Origin: Chiua virens | Taxonomy: Eukaryota; Basidiomycota; Agaricomycetes; Boletales; Boletaceae | Assembly (NCBI GenBank): GCA_019787685.1 | Contig: JAHNUO010000012.1 | Location: 1,302,001 to 1,366,000 of the forward strand | Reading direction: 5' to 3' | Length of the DNA: 64,000 nt | In this document: positions 48,468 through 60,207 of the stretch, piece by piece | How positions within the stretch are numbered: the stretch's first letter is position 1 | How the letters are laid out: the number at the start of each line of letters is the position of its first letter | Made by a program: the position numbers and the translations under genes | The notes under the pieces: generated by a model | The model's database searches: none | What the model was told of the DNA's origin: nothing | What the model saw: the letters and a program-made list of their open reading frames with translations, nothing else

Positions 48468-49330
48468 GTCGTAGTCGGGGTTTCAATTGCTTGTCAAAGG
48501 ACGTGCGCGGGACTGCTTCAAGCTTCAGATTCAAAGCTTCGGGGGGTATGGCTCAAAAAGCAGGTGTATGGCCACGAGACAGATTTAAACATGCCACTAT
48601 AAATCTTTGTTCCCTGTCGACTTTGTAGCTATCATACCGTAGAATACGAGTATTCCGAATTTGTGTTTTTGCCATGATCACGAGACTTTGACAGTCATAA
48701 GACGACCAAGCGCAACCTAAAATTGTACTGCAGTAGGGATCTTAGCCAATAATTACCGACGAGGCATTTCACCCGAGTCGTTGCCTCGTAAGGTTAATTT
48801 TTTTGGGTTTGTAAAGTTGAGTAGGTAGTGGATTATCTGAGTCAAGGGAAATTATGAGCAAGGTTTTATTTTATTTGAGTATTCAAGTATGTACAACATT
48901 CAAATGTAGACTCAAGTAGTCAAATTTATGATCAACAGCAAAACAAAGATACCAGAGTAAAATTAAAATCCAGGAAGAGTTGAGGGAAGTGGGGTAACTG
49001 GGACATGTTGTGGCAGTCTTGTATCAATGCAAAGGTGGGAATATTCAAGTAAAACATTATTTTTGTTTGTTTGTAGTAGTAGTCTGAGATCGTCTGAGTC
49101 AAGGTAAATTATGAGCATGGTTTCATTTGAGTATTTGCACAAAAATCAGATGTAGACTCATGTAGTTGAATTTGTAGTCAGATTATAGTGAGACATAAGC
49201 AGGTTCAATTGAAGGTTCAAATGGTGGGGACAATGTAAATTCTTGGTTTTATGTAAGGTGTACATTGGAGATATAAGTACAAAGCCAATAAGTACAAAGA
49301 TTATAGTATGGAAAATTGAAGAGGTGTATA
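48468..49330. other. AT-rich 3' part of the Helitron with a hairpin and a direct repeat
   Basis: No gene. Segments at about 48826-48935 and 49082-49185 are imperfect direct copies (shared CTGAGTCAAGG, AAATTATGAGCA, TAGACTCA). A hairpin lies at 48759-48789. Confidence 0.55.
48759..48789 (-). other. Candidate Helitron 3'-end hairpin
   Basis: ACGAGGCA and TGCCTCGT form an 8-bp stem around a 15-nt loop. On the minus strand it is followed 14 nt later by CTAA, similar to the CTRR end of Helitrons, but the next base is G rather than the expected T. Confidence 0.4.
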
Positions 49331-52300
49331 TCAAATGTTCAAAGTTCTAAATACTTCAGTCCAAACAACATTGGTAGCTTTTGAATTTTCTTGACCATGA
49401 GGAAAAAGAATTTTTATGTTTCTGGGATGAGTACAACATGACAAAGCAACATAAAGTTGTCCATGAGAGAAAACAAAAGAGCTCAAATTCAACCCAACAT
49501 GCTTGACTGTCTGACCTTGTGATTTATTGATTGTCATGGCATAGGCTAGATGAACAGGAAATTGCAGACGACGGAAAGGAATAGGAGAATCTTGAAGGCC
49601 AGAGTCAAGGGCCATGCGGGGAATGAAGACCACATTGTTGGCATTATCTCCACCTAACACTCTACACTCCAGAATCCGGCGAGTAGACCTGAGGAGCCTC
49701 AAGCAAGTACCATTGCAAAGACCATTCATGGGATCCAGATTGCGCAACAGCATGAGTGGTGCTCCAGTTTTAAGCTCCAGCTTGTGAAGGGGAAATCCAG
49801 AGGGGCTAAAGGTATTGAGGACTTCTGGTTGGATGTACTCGTATTGTGGCTCTGTCACAGAGTCTGCACTGAGGTATGTGAGCTTTTCCTGAGGTGCAAC
49901 AGAGCCTAGAATGGTGGCATTGACTTCATGGACTTGTTCATTCCTGGGACTGAGAATGGTACGATCCAGAAAATATTGATCAGGAAGGTGCTCATCTTGG
50001 GTGAGAAGTTGAGAGTAAAGGGCATTGATAAGGGATGCCATAGTGTCGCCACAACGCATGTGCTCGGGAAGCATCATATCTCCATCTTTTACACCTATCT
50101 GCAATAGTTGTTGGGCCCATTCATCAGACTCTGGATCTTGACCTAGACGCATGTTTTGATGAAGATAATGAATGTTCATTCTTGGCCATAGATTGGAGTG
50201 GGTAAGAGTGGCTGGGATGATTTGTTCTCTTGAGCCATGTAAGATAACAGGAAGTGTTTGCCTGAAATCTCCACTGAATAGAATTGTAATTCCTCCAAAT
50301 GGATGGTTGGGCTGATCCAACAGGTCACGAAGAGTACGATCCACAGTCTCCACAATGAAATGATGCTGAGAGGCTGCCTCATCCCAAATGATAAGAGAGG
50401 TATCTTTGAGAAGTTCATGAATGGGATCATTCTTTTTGATGCTACATGTGCTTTGCTCATGACAGGGAATGGGAATTTTGAAACGTGAATGTGCAGTGCG
50501 ACCACCAGGAAGGAGAAGAGCTGCCAGACCAGTAGAGGCCACACAAAGAACGATCTTGTCTCTTGCACGAACACCAGCAGCAATAAGTTTGGCCAAATAG
50601 GTCTTTCCACATCCACCACCACTGTGAAGAAAGAAAGAAGATCCATGGGAGTTGAGAACACTATCTATGACAGCATCATAAAGAGTGATCTGTTGAGGAT
50701 TGAGAGTGGGAAGTCCTCTGTCAACTTGTTCTTGTTGTTCTTCTCTGTTGTAATTTCTTTGTTCAAAGATAAGTTGGTTTCCTCTGTGACGGCCCCAGTC
50801 ATTCTGTGGTCTAGGCATGGAAGGGAAGTCTTCCAATCCTTTTCCATGTTTTCTGAGTTCTTGGTCTATGAGATGCAACCCATAGTCATGGATTTGCTCC
50901 TGATTGGGCTCAATGATGTTAAAGATATGAATGAGTTGACGTGCAAGGTCATCACATAGATGATCCTTTGAGGCTTCCCATAATCGATGAGGATCCACAG
51001 GAGAACAATGGACCAGAATGACAATGAACAAATGGCGTAGCTGATAGCCTGTCTTGAAGTGAGCTGCCTCCTCTAAGCATAAAAGCCATTCCCTGTCATC
51101 TTGCAAAAGCCCACGTGCACGACAGGCCTCTTTGAAATTCTCATGCAGATGACCCTCAACAGTACGAAGATCTTCATAGGATGTAGCACCTATTAATGAG
51201 AAGATATGAATGTTATTTCACAAACTTATAATGATTTATCTCACCTTTGATCACTGTGAGTAGAAGACGCAAGTAAAATGCTTTACCGGCAGAGGGAGGA
51301 ATAGAGTACATGTGTCCAATGGCCTTGTATCTTTGACGAACCGTCCAAACAGCACGACCTTTGTTCCAAACGAAATGCTTGGGAAAATCTTGATAGAGAT
51401 GATTATGTGCTCCAGCAGCAATGAGGTCAGGGTCTTCATTGGCTTTGAACCATCCAAGTAGTTGAGTGTCCTTGACATTGTTGACCACATTCTCAATCTC
51501 TGCTTCAGCTTGGAAAATCACAAACTGACGACCAGGAAGATGGATAGGTAGACGGTAGACAGCTGGCCATTCCATATGCATGGGGAATTCAAAGATGTTG
51601 TGACAGGCTTGAGTGGATGATATGTATCTGGCATCAAGATAGGAGTGGATTTCATTCTCCCCTTCAGTTAGGACAGTGGCATGATCTGGGCCCTTGTAGA
51701 TATACTTGTGGATGTACTTGACAGCCTTGATAGATCCACAGACCTCCACGTTGATGTGACAGTCAAACTGTACCAACAACTCTCTTGAATGAGGAACCAC
51801 AACTTTGTTGTCAAAGACATCCTGACGTTTTTGAACAGTCCTTCCATTGTCAGGGCGAGCATAATCTGGATATCCATCCTCCTTGATAATAGTCTGATTG
51901 GTAAAGGCCTTGGGAAAGCGCTTTTTGCAGACATTGTTTTCCAAACATCTTTGAGGAGAGCAGGGTCCATGGAGCATGTACTTGGAAACAGTGGAGTAAA
52001 GTTGGGGATGGATGTGGGGATCAGGGATTTGTGCAGAGATAATGGCATTAATTTTCTCCACAGTGGAAATCTTGTCTTGTAGCTCCAAGAAGATCAGAAG
52101 GTGCATGTGAGGAAGTTCACACTTTTGATATTCAATGGTGTAAACAAATCCAGCCACTTGTCCAAAGTACCCATCACGGATCTTTTTCAACAATGCTTGT
52201 TGTTTGGAATGAAAAACACGTGCAACCAAGTCAGGCCTATCCACAGCTGTTTGACCTAGATGAGAATGAGTGATTGGCTTTGTTAATAATGTCCAAGTTG

Positions 52301-54886
52301 AAATGTACACACCGGCAAGCAAATTTTGAGAAATTTCAGGCCAACTTCCATTAGCAGTCATGGTAAGAAATAAGTCAGGCTTTCTGAATTCTCGACAAAT
52401 GGCCAAAGAGTCTTGAAGCAGCTGCTGCATGTAGCGAGGCCCACCCTTGTGAATGGAAGGAAGGATGACACGACCAACTTGACCTAAATTTTGACCTTCA
52501 CCACCATCTCGACGCATACGATCTTGCAATCCTTGATACAGGTCTGCTCTGAGTTTTGTCTGATTGTTGGCTGCCCAGGTAAGATTGCACTGCTCAATGG
52601 ATGCCCAGCCATCACAGGTGAATTGTTGAAAGAGCCTTCCTCCTTTGAAGAGATTTTGTGCCTCTATCTCGGGTGGACGTGTATGAAGTCTGTAGGCATA
52701 CCAGAGAAGTTGTGTGACCTTCTTGGAGTGGTGTCCATTTCCATTGCACTGCTGCAAGGGTATGTTCAAATGCCAGCCCTCCTCTCCACGTGGAAAGAAG
52801 AGCACATAATGTAGTGGGAGATAGGATGGATGAAGATTGCTGATCCGTCGTAGACCACCGCCTTGTAAACGTACAACGATGTCACGATCCACCTTCACAT
52901 TCTCTGAACCATCTCCTGGAACAACTGCAGCTATCTCCTCCACAGTAGGCAGATTGTATCTTCTAGCATCAGCTGCTTGTTGTAGATGAAGACGCATATG
53001 AATATCAGTATGTTCCTCTGGTGGTTTTGCCTATATATAATGTCATGAATGATTGTGTCTTGTAATTGTGAGTACTCACCCTCATAATTTCATAGGCCTG
53101 TTTATAAACTGGAGCATAGGGATGAATTTCTCTGAGAGTGGTATGAAGATCAAGCAAGATAGTGCCATCAAGCTGAGGATTGCGTTGAGCACGTCTGTTG
53201 GTGGCTTCTTCTGGATCATAGATATAGAGCTGAGCATAGGATGGCTGTACTCCATCAGGTGGTATAAGAGCTCCCATGAGATGGTGAAGTGCACCATGAA
53301 TACGAAAAGATGCTGGTCCAGAGCCTTGAATAGCAGTGTTGTCCATGTCAGTGCCAACCGAGGTGAATGCCAGAGCATTGTTGTATTGTCGAATCTTCTT
53401 CTTGAAGTTTTTGACATCTCGAGGGTCATCAAACAACTCTTGTAGGACACGTGGCCATTGTTGTATGCAAGGCAGATTGACTTGACCCTGAAGACAACAT
53501 ATTCCAAACCGAGGATTGCGAACACCTGAGTTGCTAAGCTTCTCTGAGATGAAATGGAGAGCATGGCAATTAGGACATTGAATGTTCATAGGTCCAAGAG
53601 AGTGCACTTCAACTGGCTCGGTATATATTCTACCACCAGGTGGAATGCGACGTAGGGGCTGTGGATCACCATGGGCATTTTCAGAGTCACTGGAACTGGA
53701 ATCAGATGGATCAGGATCAGGAGGTGGTGGATGTGGAGATCTTGGAGCTGGTCCTGGTGATGGACTTCTAGATACAGATTGTCTGGGAGATGCATGAGAA
53801 GAGGAAGGGGGAGATCCAGCATCAGAATGATGGTGTTGTTGTCTCTGTTGATCTTGATCATAGTGTTCTGCAGAACGCTGACTATGTTCATGCAATGCTT
53901 CTTCAACCAAAAGCTGAGAAAGCTGTTGTACTTGGTTGATTGCATTCTCCTCCTGAGATTGATGAATTTCCTCCTGTTCATGTATTTCTTGATGCTGCTG
54001 CTGCTCCAATAGTCTCTGCTGTGCCAATTCTTGTTGCAATTCCAACTGTCTTTGATGTTCTAATTGCTGTTGTTCCATTTGCTGTAGGTCCAATAATCTT
54101 TGCTGCTCCATTATTCTATGTTGTGCCTCTTGTTGTAGTTCCAATTGTCTCTGATGTTCCAGTAGTCTTTGGTACTCCAAGGCCTGGTGTTGCAATTCCA
54201 ATTGCCTCCTATATTCCTCTTGTTCTAACTGCCTCCTATATTCTGCTTGGTGCATTTGCATTTGCTGTAGTCTCTCTTGATTTTGAAAATCAATAGTATC
54301 CTGATATTGTTGAATAGAGGGTGCAGGATATGCAGGACCAGCTTGGGCATTAACAGATTGAACAGCAGCAGAACGATGATTGGATCTTCTGTTACGCCAA
54401 TTTTGATGAGTGGTATTAAAGTTATCCATCAATCTGGCATTATAGTCCACTCTGTTCTCCAAAGTATTGCTCTGAAAAATATTTTCAGGTTGCTGAGCAA
54501 ATATAGGATGGCCCATAGGAGGTTGCTGATTTAAAGGAGCAGGTGGCCATATTAGAGGTGGAGCAAGTTGATTGAAATGAAGTGGAGCAGCAAGTGGTGG
54601 AGGTGAGTGTAGACGTCGCATCCTTTGAACATGCAGATGCTCAATCTGATGACGTGGTATACCTGGGTATTGATCCACAGGTACAGGAGGATGATGCTGA
54701 ACTCATAGTCAACACCATATTACATAGCAGTATGTGACAAATACAACATACCATTAAAGCATTAGGGACATGTTGTGGCTGGCGGCGTCCAGGTGGTGAA
54801 CCCATCTGATGTTGCATCCGCTCAGCTTGGCGAGCAGCTTGTTGTGCTTGTTGTGGTGATGTAGGTGGTGTTGTCCTAATTATCAT
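49331..54886 (-). CDS. Helitron RepHel protein (HUH replicase plus PIF1-like helicase), intact
   Basis: Four exons (54886-54752, 54696-53080, 53030-51245, 51189-49331) total 5397 nt in exact phase, 1798 residues, without stops. The N-terminal third has a Gln/Glu/Leu-rich region (YRRQLEQEEYRRQLELQ), a Ser/Pro block and a Cys motif (CPNCHALHF ... FGICCLQG). The Helitron N domain follows with the HUH motif HMH (52101-52109) and the two-tyrosine motif KYIHKYIYKG (about 51691-51720). The C-terminal PIF1-type SF1 helicase has Walker A SGGGCGKTYLAKL, LIIWDEA, FSGDFRQTLPV and a final VAL-type SCC motif. HUH-Rep nicks and joins DNA ends in rolling-circle transposition; the helicase unwinds. Three short introns, with donors GTATGT, GTGAGT and GTGAGA, split it. 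The first ATG may be preceded by an unseen exon. Confidence 0.93.
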
Positions 54887-56936
54887 CAAATTATTAGATA
54901 GGGTGTTTTATAGCACACAGATTGCACCATTACACACATAGTTGTGTTGATTATCAGTTTTGTACCCACAAATGCTCTACACAGGGCTGCAGGGGAAGGG
55001 TTTGATTGCAATCACTCGAGTATACTTCAATTTAATTGAAGTAGCAGCCTTGTGTAGCAAATTTGATAGGTTGTGTCAAGGTATTTGACTTGTTATGTAA
55101 CTCGAGTTGCCTACTTCCCCCATATATGACCCAGCCATTTTTTTGGTCACACATGTCACAGCGCACATGAGGCGTGAGTTTCAGTGTCCACTAAATCGCG
55201 TTCGACGCAATTGTGGCTGTGTTGCCGCGACTCGGGTGGTGCCGCGCAGTGGCTGTACTCAGCCCTACTAACGGACAACAGTATCGTACTTTAGGCGAGC
55301 CACATGGTTTCTGTCGAGCAAATAAGGCAGGTTTGTATTGATAAGCGAAGTAAGCGAAAAAAGCGACGACAAAGCGGACAGCCGAAATACGCGAAAAAAG
55401 CGTCGGATAGGTATGGTCACGCCAGTCTCCCACGCCGTTCTCCCTTTAGTTTTTAGACTCTGCAATTCCAAAAAATCGGTGATGGCCGTGAAGAATAAAG
55501 CGCACGACTTCTCTTCAAGTCGAAGTTTCCACTAGAGTCGCTACTAGACACCTGGCCTTTGGGAAGCGATCGCGCGACGGTCCAGGGCGAAACGCGAAAC
55601 AGACGCTTCCGGTAACTAGATCCCGAGCCTCGCGAGGGTATTCAAAACGGATGGTTCGAGACTGCGGTCAGTACTTCAGTGCGCCGCGAATGTGACCATG
55701 ATGTGGTGTCGACCGGCACGCGTCTTGAACCACGTACTAGTACGTACGTCTGGATGTTGTGTTGTACTGGAAAGTGGTGGAACGGCTGGACCGTCCCATG
55801 ATGATACGTGTCCAGTCACGTTCAAAATGCAACTGAGCTCGCTCTCACAGTCTGAGGACCTGACGGACACTGACAGAACTCGTACCTGCCGCCAAAAGGC
55901 ACCGCAATTACTATAGGTAACCCCAATTCTCGAATGTCAAACCAACGAGAAAATAAAGGCAAAATTGGATTCCTGTGCGATGAAATGCGACACACGCCGT
56001 ACTGTCGTGACAGCAGACATCCCAATCTCGGTAGGCGGCGTCTAGAGTCTAGACTACTCCTATCGATGCACCCTTATACTTACCCAAACTCAGCCACAAG
56101 ACACCAAATCACCGTAACGACCAAGCATGTAAACGTGCGGATCCATCTAATCATGATTCCTGGATCGCTCACGTTACAGACTCTTTCCCTGGCAATGCGA
56201 GCAAGTCCACAATCCACAACTTCTCTCGAGGCGGGACAATCACTGCCACTTCCAAGTGAATGGTATGCTTCGGAATGTGTCGAATTGACTGTGCGACCGG
56301 TTGGTGATTTGGCATTCCTTGAGCGATCTGATTTTGGACTCAAGAGTCGAGACCATCATACTAGTATGTATTTTGGCCGCCATTGAGTCGTTCGTGCGAC
56401 TCCGCACCTCGTCACAACAACTTCCTTCCATGGGATGTCCGAGGCCCCGGACCGAGGGATCGCCGATTGGTATGAAACGCCGAAGATTTCAAGTAAAGAG
56501 CCCCAATTCTATGCAATTAAACCATCTTGCACCCGGAAGACTTGGTGTATCTTTCACGCCCTGGACCACAGGCTGGAAAACACCGAACGTTCGAGTGGGG
56601 CCCAACTAACACGGAGCCAATATCGCGGGCTGCCCTCGGGACGTGGTTGCACCAACTTCCTGGACCCACTCGATACTACCCACGGCCAAAGTTGTTCCCG
56701 GAGGAAATGTCAAACAACTATTCAGTTCCTTAGCCTACCTTGCTGGTCAACGTGCGATTCTCGCATCCTGTCAGTGATAATCTCAAGTGACAAGCAAGCC
56801 CACGTCGTAATATACATTATTACTTCAGACTACAGTTGCGGCCCTCGGGTAGCGGCCGTTTGCGACGAAGCGTCTCATGTAGAATGGCGTTCGGTGTTAA
56901 ATAGTTGAGAGGTTCCGTTTCGCCGTCCTTCGCATC
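54887..56936. other. Helitron flank and gene-poor spacer
   Basis: Beyond the presumed Helitron end, frames are short and overlapping on both strands. A segment rich in GCGAAAAAAGCG-like units is at about 55340-55410. There is no supportable gene up to the 7-TM gene. Confidence 0.4.
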
Positions 56937-58102
56937 ATGTCTTCCAGCGGACCCGTATTCCAAAATGCAGTCTATGTGGGTATAAACCTAGAAAACATTT
57001 TGTATGGTGAGTACGAACTCAGATCGGGCTTCATGCGACCTGACTTCATTCGGTTGCAGGCATCGAGTTGGTGCTATATTTTAGGACCATGCACATCCTG
57101 CTGTTGAGCAAAGAACGACCTCAGAAATCGGATGTGTTCTATGCGATCTTCAGCAGCGTGATGTTGTTGTTGATCACGATCTGGGTATCGACGCAGGCGA
57201 TCTTCGGCGAAAAGATGTGGTTGGAGGACACGAACTTCCAGGCGGACCCGACGCAGTACTGGGCAGTCGAACGTTTCAGTTTGGTATATGGATATGGGAA
57301 CGACTGCGATCACGATTCTGCAGATCATGACGGATGGTCTGATGGTGAGGCGCGATCCAAGACGACAGTGTACATGCTGACATGGTTTGACCCAGATCTA
57401 CCGGTGCCGGATGCTTTGGGGCAGCAACCGAGTCGTCATTGTACCTGCAATTCTATGGTTGAGCACGCTTGGTGAGGATGCACTCGTAGCTGTTTGGCGC
57501 AAGATTTATCATTCCCCACATCAGTTCTAGGAATCATAGTCATCTGGATGTCGAGTTCCCCTGGAGGAAATTTCTTCAGTGGTGTCGCTGCTCAACTCGG
57601 CCTTGCATATTACTGTGTATCGGTGGGGCTGACAGCGATGCTGACCGGTGGTGATCTGTTATCACATGGTGAGACAAGGTCGGAGGGCGAAGAAGCATCT
57701 TGGGAAAGACTATGCGAATGTATATTTCGCCGTGCTGTCTGTCGTCAGTTGAGTCCGTGTTGCCGTACACGTTGTCCGGCGTTGCGTTCCTGGTGTCGTT
57801 CGGCGCGGGGAGTGATACGTCGATTGCGTTCGCTTGTGTGTATATCTTGATGATGGTGAGCTGGCATGTGCGAATGTGACGGCGTGCGCTGACGCTGCAG
57901 TTGTCAGTGTATATCCCCGCAGATGCTGATCTTACGGGTGGCATCTGGACGTGGGTTGAACGAGGAGACGATCAAGGTAATATCGACCAGACTCACGTTT
58001 GTGCATGGGGAAGTATCTGGGTTGACGGAGTCGCGTTTCGGGGACAGCGGCGCAACAGTGAACATGCCAATGCATGTACCGGACGAAAAGGAAGTTGTGT
58101 AA
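56937..58102 (+). pseudogene. 7-TM fungal membrane protein gene with four apparent +1 insertions
   Basis: The first exon (56937-57006) starts MSSSGPVFQNAVYVGINLEN and joins GIELVLYFRTMHILLL after a GTGAGT intron. Later blocks are in the family order expected of a widespread Agaricomycete 7-TM protein: FYAIFSSVMLLLITIW, VWYMDMGTTAITILQIMTDG, RVVIVPAILWLST-like, SSPGGNFFSGVAAQLGLAYY, SGVAFLVSFGAGSDTSIAFA, QMLILRVASGRG, and a polar tail ending EKEVV. The frame is off by one extra base near 57268 (VWYM block), 57650 (ICYHM block), 57748 (VVVES block) and 57925 (IPQML block). No other lesions are seen. Either an assembly with insertion errors or a young pseudogene; function unknown, receptor-like by topology only. 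Confidence 0.6.
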
Positions 58103-58282
58103 AGATTAGCTCAATCGTTTTCTCTCAACTTTGAAGTATCTGTAGAAGTCATTCTATGATACACGTCCTTTGACTTTTGAGCGGTTACCTGTCTAGCGCC
58201 GCTGTTCCCTCGAACCAAACACCGTCCAATTTGTATATAAACTGGTTGTATCCCCATCTGGTTTCTTGGTCGTTCCTTGCAG

Positions 58283-59441
58283 ATGTTTCGCACACTTGCA
58301 TCCTTTCCAGAAGAAATCCTCTCGCGCATACTCGCCCTCTGTCTCGAATCCCATCTCTTCCCTCCCAGAAATCGCATCGCAACTCTCCTCGTCTCCCGAC
58401 AGTTCTTCCGCATTGCTTCTCCTCTTTTGTATCATACTCTCCACTTTCATTCTCCCCGCCAAGCCAGCGGAGCGCTCGATACCCTTATTCGCTATCCCGC
58501 TCTAGCCAATGCCGTACGGGGACTCGTCTTTGATGCCATATGGCATGACTGTGCTAGCGTGCTCGCCCTTTGTGACTACGTGCAGGACCTCGACATTACA
58601 CTCGACATCGGTCCCGGTCCGAACGATGTCGACGCGGAGGCATTTTGCCATGTTCTCGAAAGACGGCATTCCATCGTGCACCTGACGATTCGCAAGGACT
58701 CGACCGTCTACCTCACGCATCCGCGCCCTTCGTACCTCCTTCCGCGGCTCGCACAAGCAATCCATCACTGGTCCGAGTTGGTAAGCTCGCGGCTGACACC
58801 CCTTGACGGCTTGAACTTGACGGTCTTTCCAGGAGACAGTCCATTTTGCGTTCGGCGTTTCATATTCGTCGGCGATGCTTCCTCTTGCGCGGGCGCTGAC
58901 CGCCGCGCCGCGCCTCCGTGCAGTCCGCACACAGGTTCCCGTCATATGGAACAATTTTCTTGCCGTCATCTCGACGAACCCACGTCTAGAAAAAGTAACG
59001 CTCTATGCGGAACCCGGGTTGGGTGTGATACAGAACCGACTGTACCAAAACGCGAGCTCGGCGGTAATTAAAGGGGGATTATTCTGCGAAGACATTGAAA
59101 ATGCGGTTTTGGGCACTGGGATGTATATGATGGAGGCAAAGAAGCACACGAGGCTTTCGGAACTTATCAGAGCCGGGACGTAAGTGTCGCCTCGGTTTTT
59201 GAATGGCTTCTTGGGAAGAACGTGTCTGACGACTTCTCTCAGATTCATCATTCGCACGAGAGCACACACGACGATTTCCACCCTATCGATGCCGACCGCC
59301 GGCGGAACGCCACTTGGTACCATCAGAGCCAAGGAGGTGGTGGTCGAGTTGTTGGGCAGTCCGGACGGTTCTGGCACGGTGATCACCCAACCATTTGGTG
59401 CGACCAGACGGCACAGCACATCTGATTCACTTATAAGCTGA
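58283..59441 (+). CDS. F-box-like protein
   Basis: Exons 58283-58780, 58833-59179 and 59243-59441 give 347 residues in exact phase. The N-terminus FPEEILSRILALCLESH followed by IATLLVSRQFFRIASPLLY is an F-box-like segment; the rest (ALDTLIRYPALANAVRGLVF, FLAVISTNPRLEKVTLY) has the repeated strand/helix look common in Agaricomycete F-box proteins without clear LRRs. Presumed substrate adaptor for an SCF ubiquitin ligase. A TTG six bases upstream is in frame, but the ATG at 58283 is the natural start. Unrelated in sequence to the F-box pair at 12-16 kb apart from the F-box. Confidence 0.75.
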
Positions 59442-60207
59442 GAAAAGAAAGAAAGAAAAAAGTACAATAGACGGGTGAGCGTAGGGTGATACTGAGATTC
59501 CCAGTATTACATGTTCGCGATCTGGATATCCTAATGCATATCTCCTTCCTGTTGGGCCTGTGCCAGGTGGCAGTCGGCAGACTCGGAACGAGGACATTTC
59601 AACACGATCGGATCTCCACACTTGAAGGCCTGATACATAATCGCCCCGAACTTGTCGGGGAAAGTGATACTGGCAAGTGTTGGTCCGGAAAAGGCCATTT
59701 GTGGGGCACTGGCGTACCAAATTATAGCCAATTCTTAGCCACGTTCGGAGAGGCGAACAAAAAGAGATTAGCAATGTTTGCGCGTGCCAATCATTCGAGC
59801 GATTAAGGCCTAGGACCTGACCTGAATTGTGACGCTCCTGGTGGTCTATTGTCTCGGCAAAACCGGGTAATCATGTGGGGCTGCGTTAGCGTCATCGAGG
59901 AAGACGTTAAGTCGATCGAAACGCAGCCAACCGAATACAAAGTCCCAGTTTCAGGAGGAAGCGTATGAGAAGTGTCAACCAAGCATCGAAGCTCGTTCTG
60001 TGCATGCCTATGGAGCGCGATGAGACTGATCTGGCGAGTTCTTGCAAGGTTGAGCAGAGAAAAGGCTGTACTGTTGGGCATGTGTCAAGTCAAACTTACC
60101 CGCCACTACCACGTCAAGCCTGGCGAGGGGGAGCAACACATTGTCTCACTCTTCCAACACTAGTACTCTAACCATCTCTTCTTATCGGTCACGCTGATAT
60201 ATTTCCT
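59442..60207. other. Intergenic, nothing firm
   Basis: A minus-strand ATG frame (59731-59531, 66 codons) contains four Cys and no recognised domain; it may be chance. The right part is the promoter region of the MO25 gene. Confidence 0.35.

Larger units (their letters stand above)
48742..55131 (-). mobile_element. Autonomous Helitron (ends approximate)
   Basis: The element encodes a complete RepHel protein on the minus strand. The low-coordinate end is set at the CTAA beyond the candidate hairpin. The high-coordinate end is set at a TC start (minus-strand TCATATATGGGGG near 55131). Neither boundary shows the exact A-T target context, so both are tentative. Confidence 0.6.

Noticed and set aside
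53582..54534. Plus-strand frames rich in Val/Leu/Ile at 53.6-54.5 kb
   Set aside because: They are the complement of the Gln-rich stretch of the Helitron protein.
59531..59731. Possible small Cys-containing secreted protein
   Set aside because: No signal peptide-like hydrophobic start and no supporting splice or family evidence.
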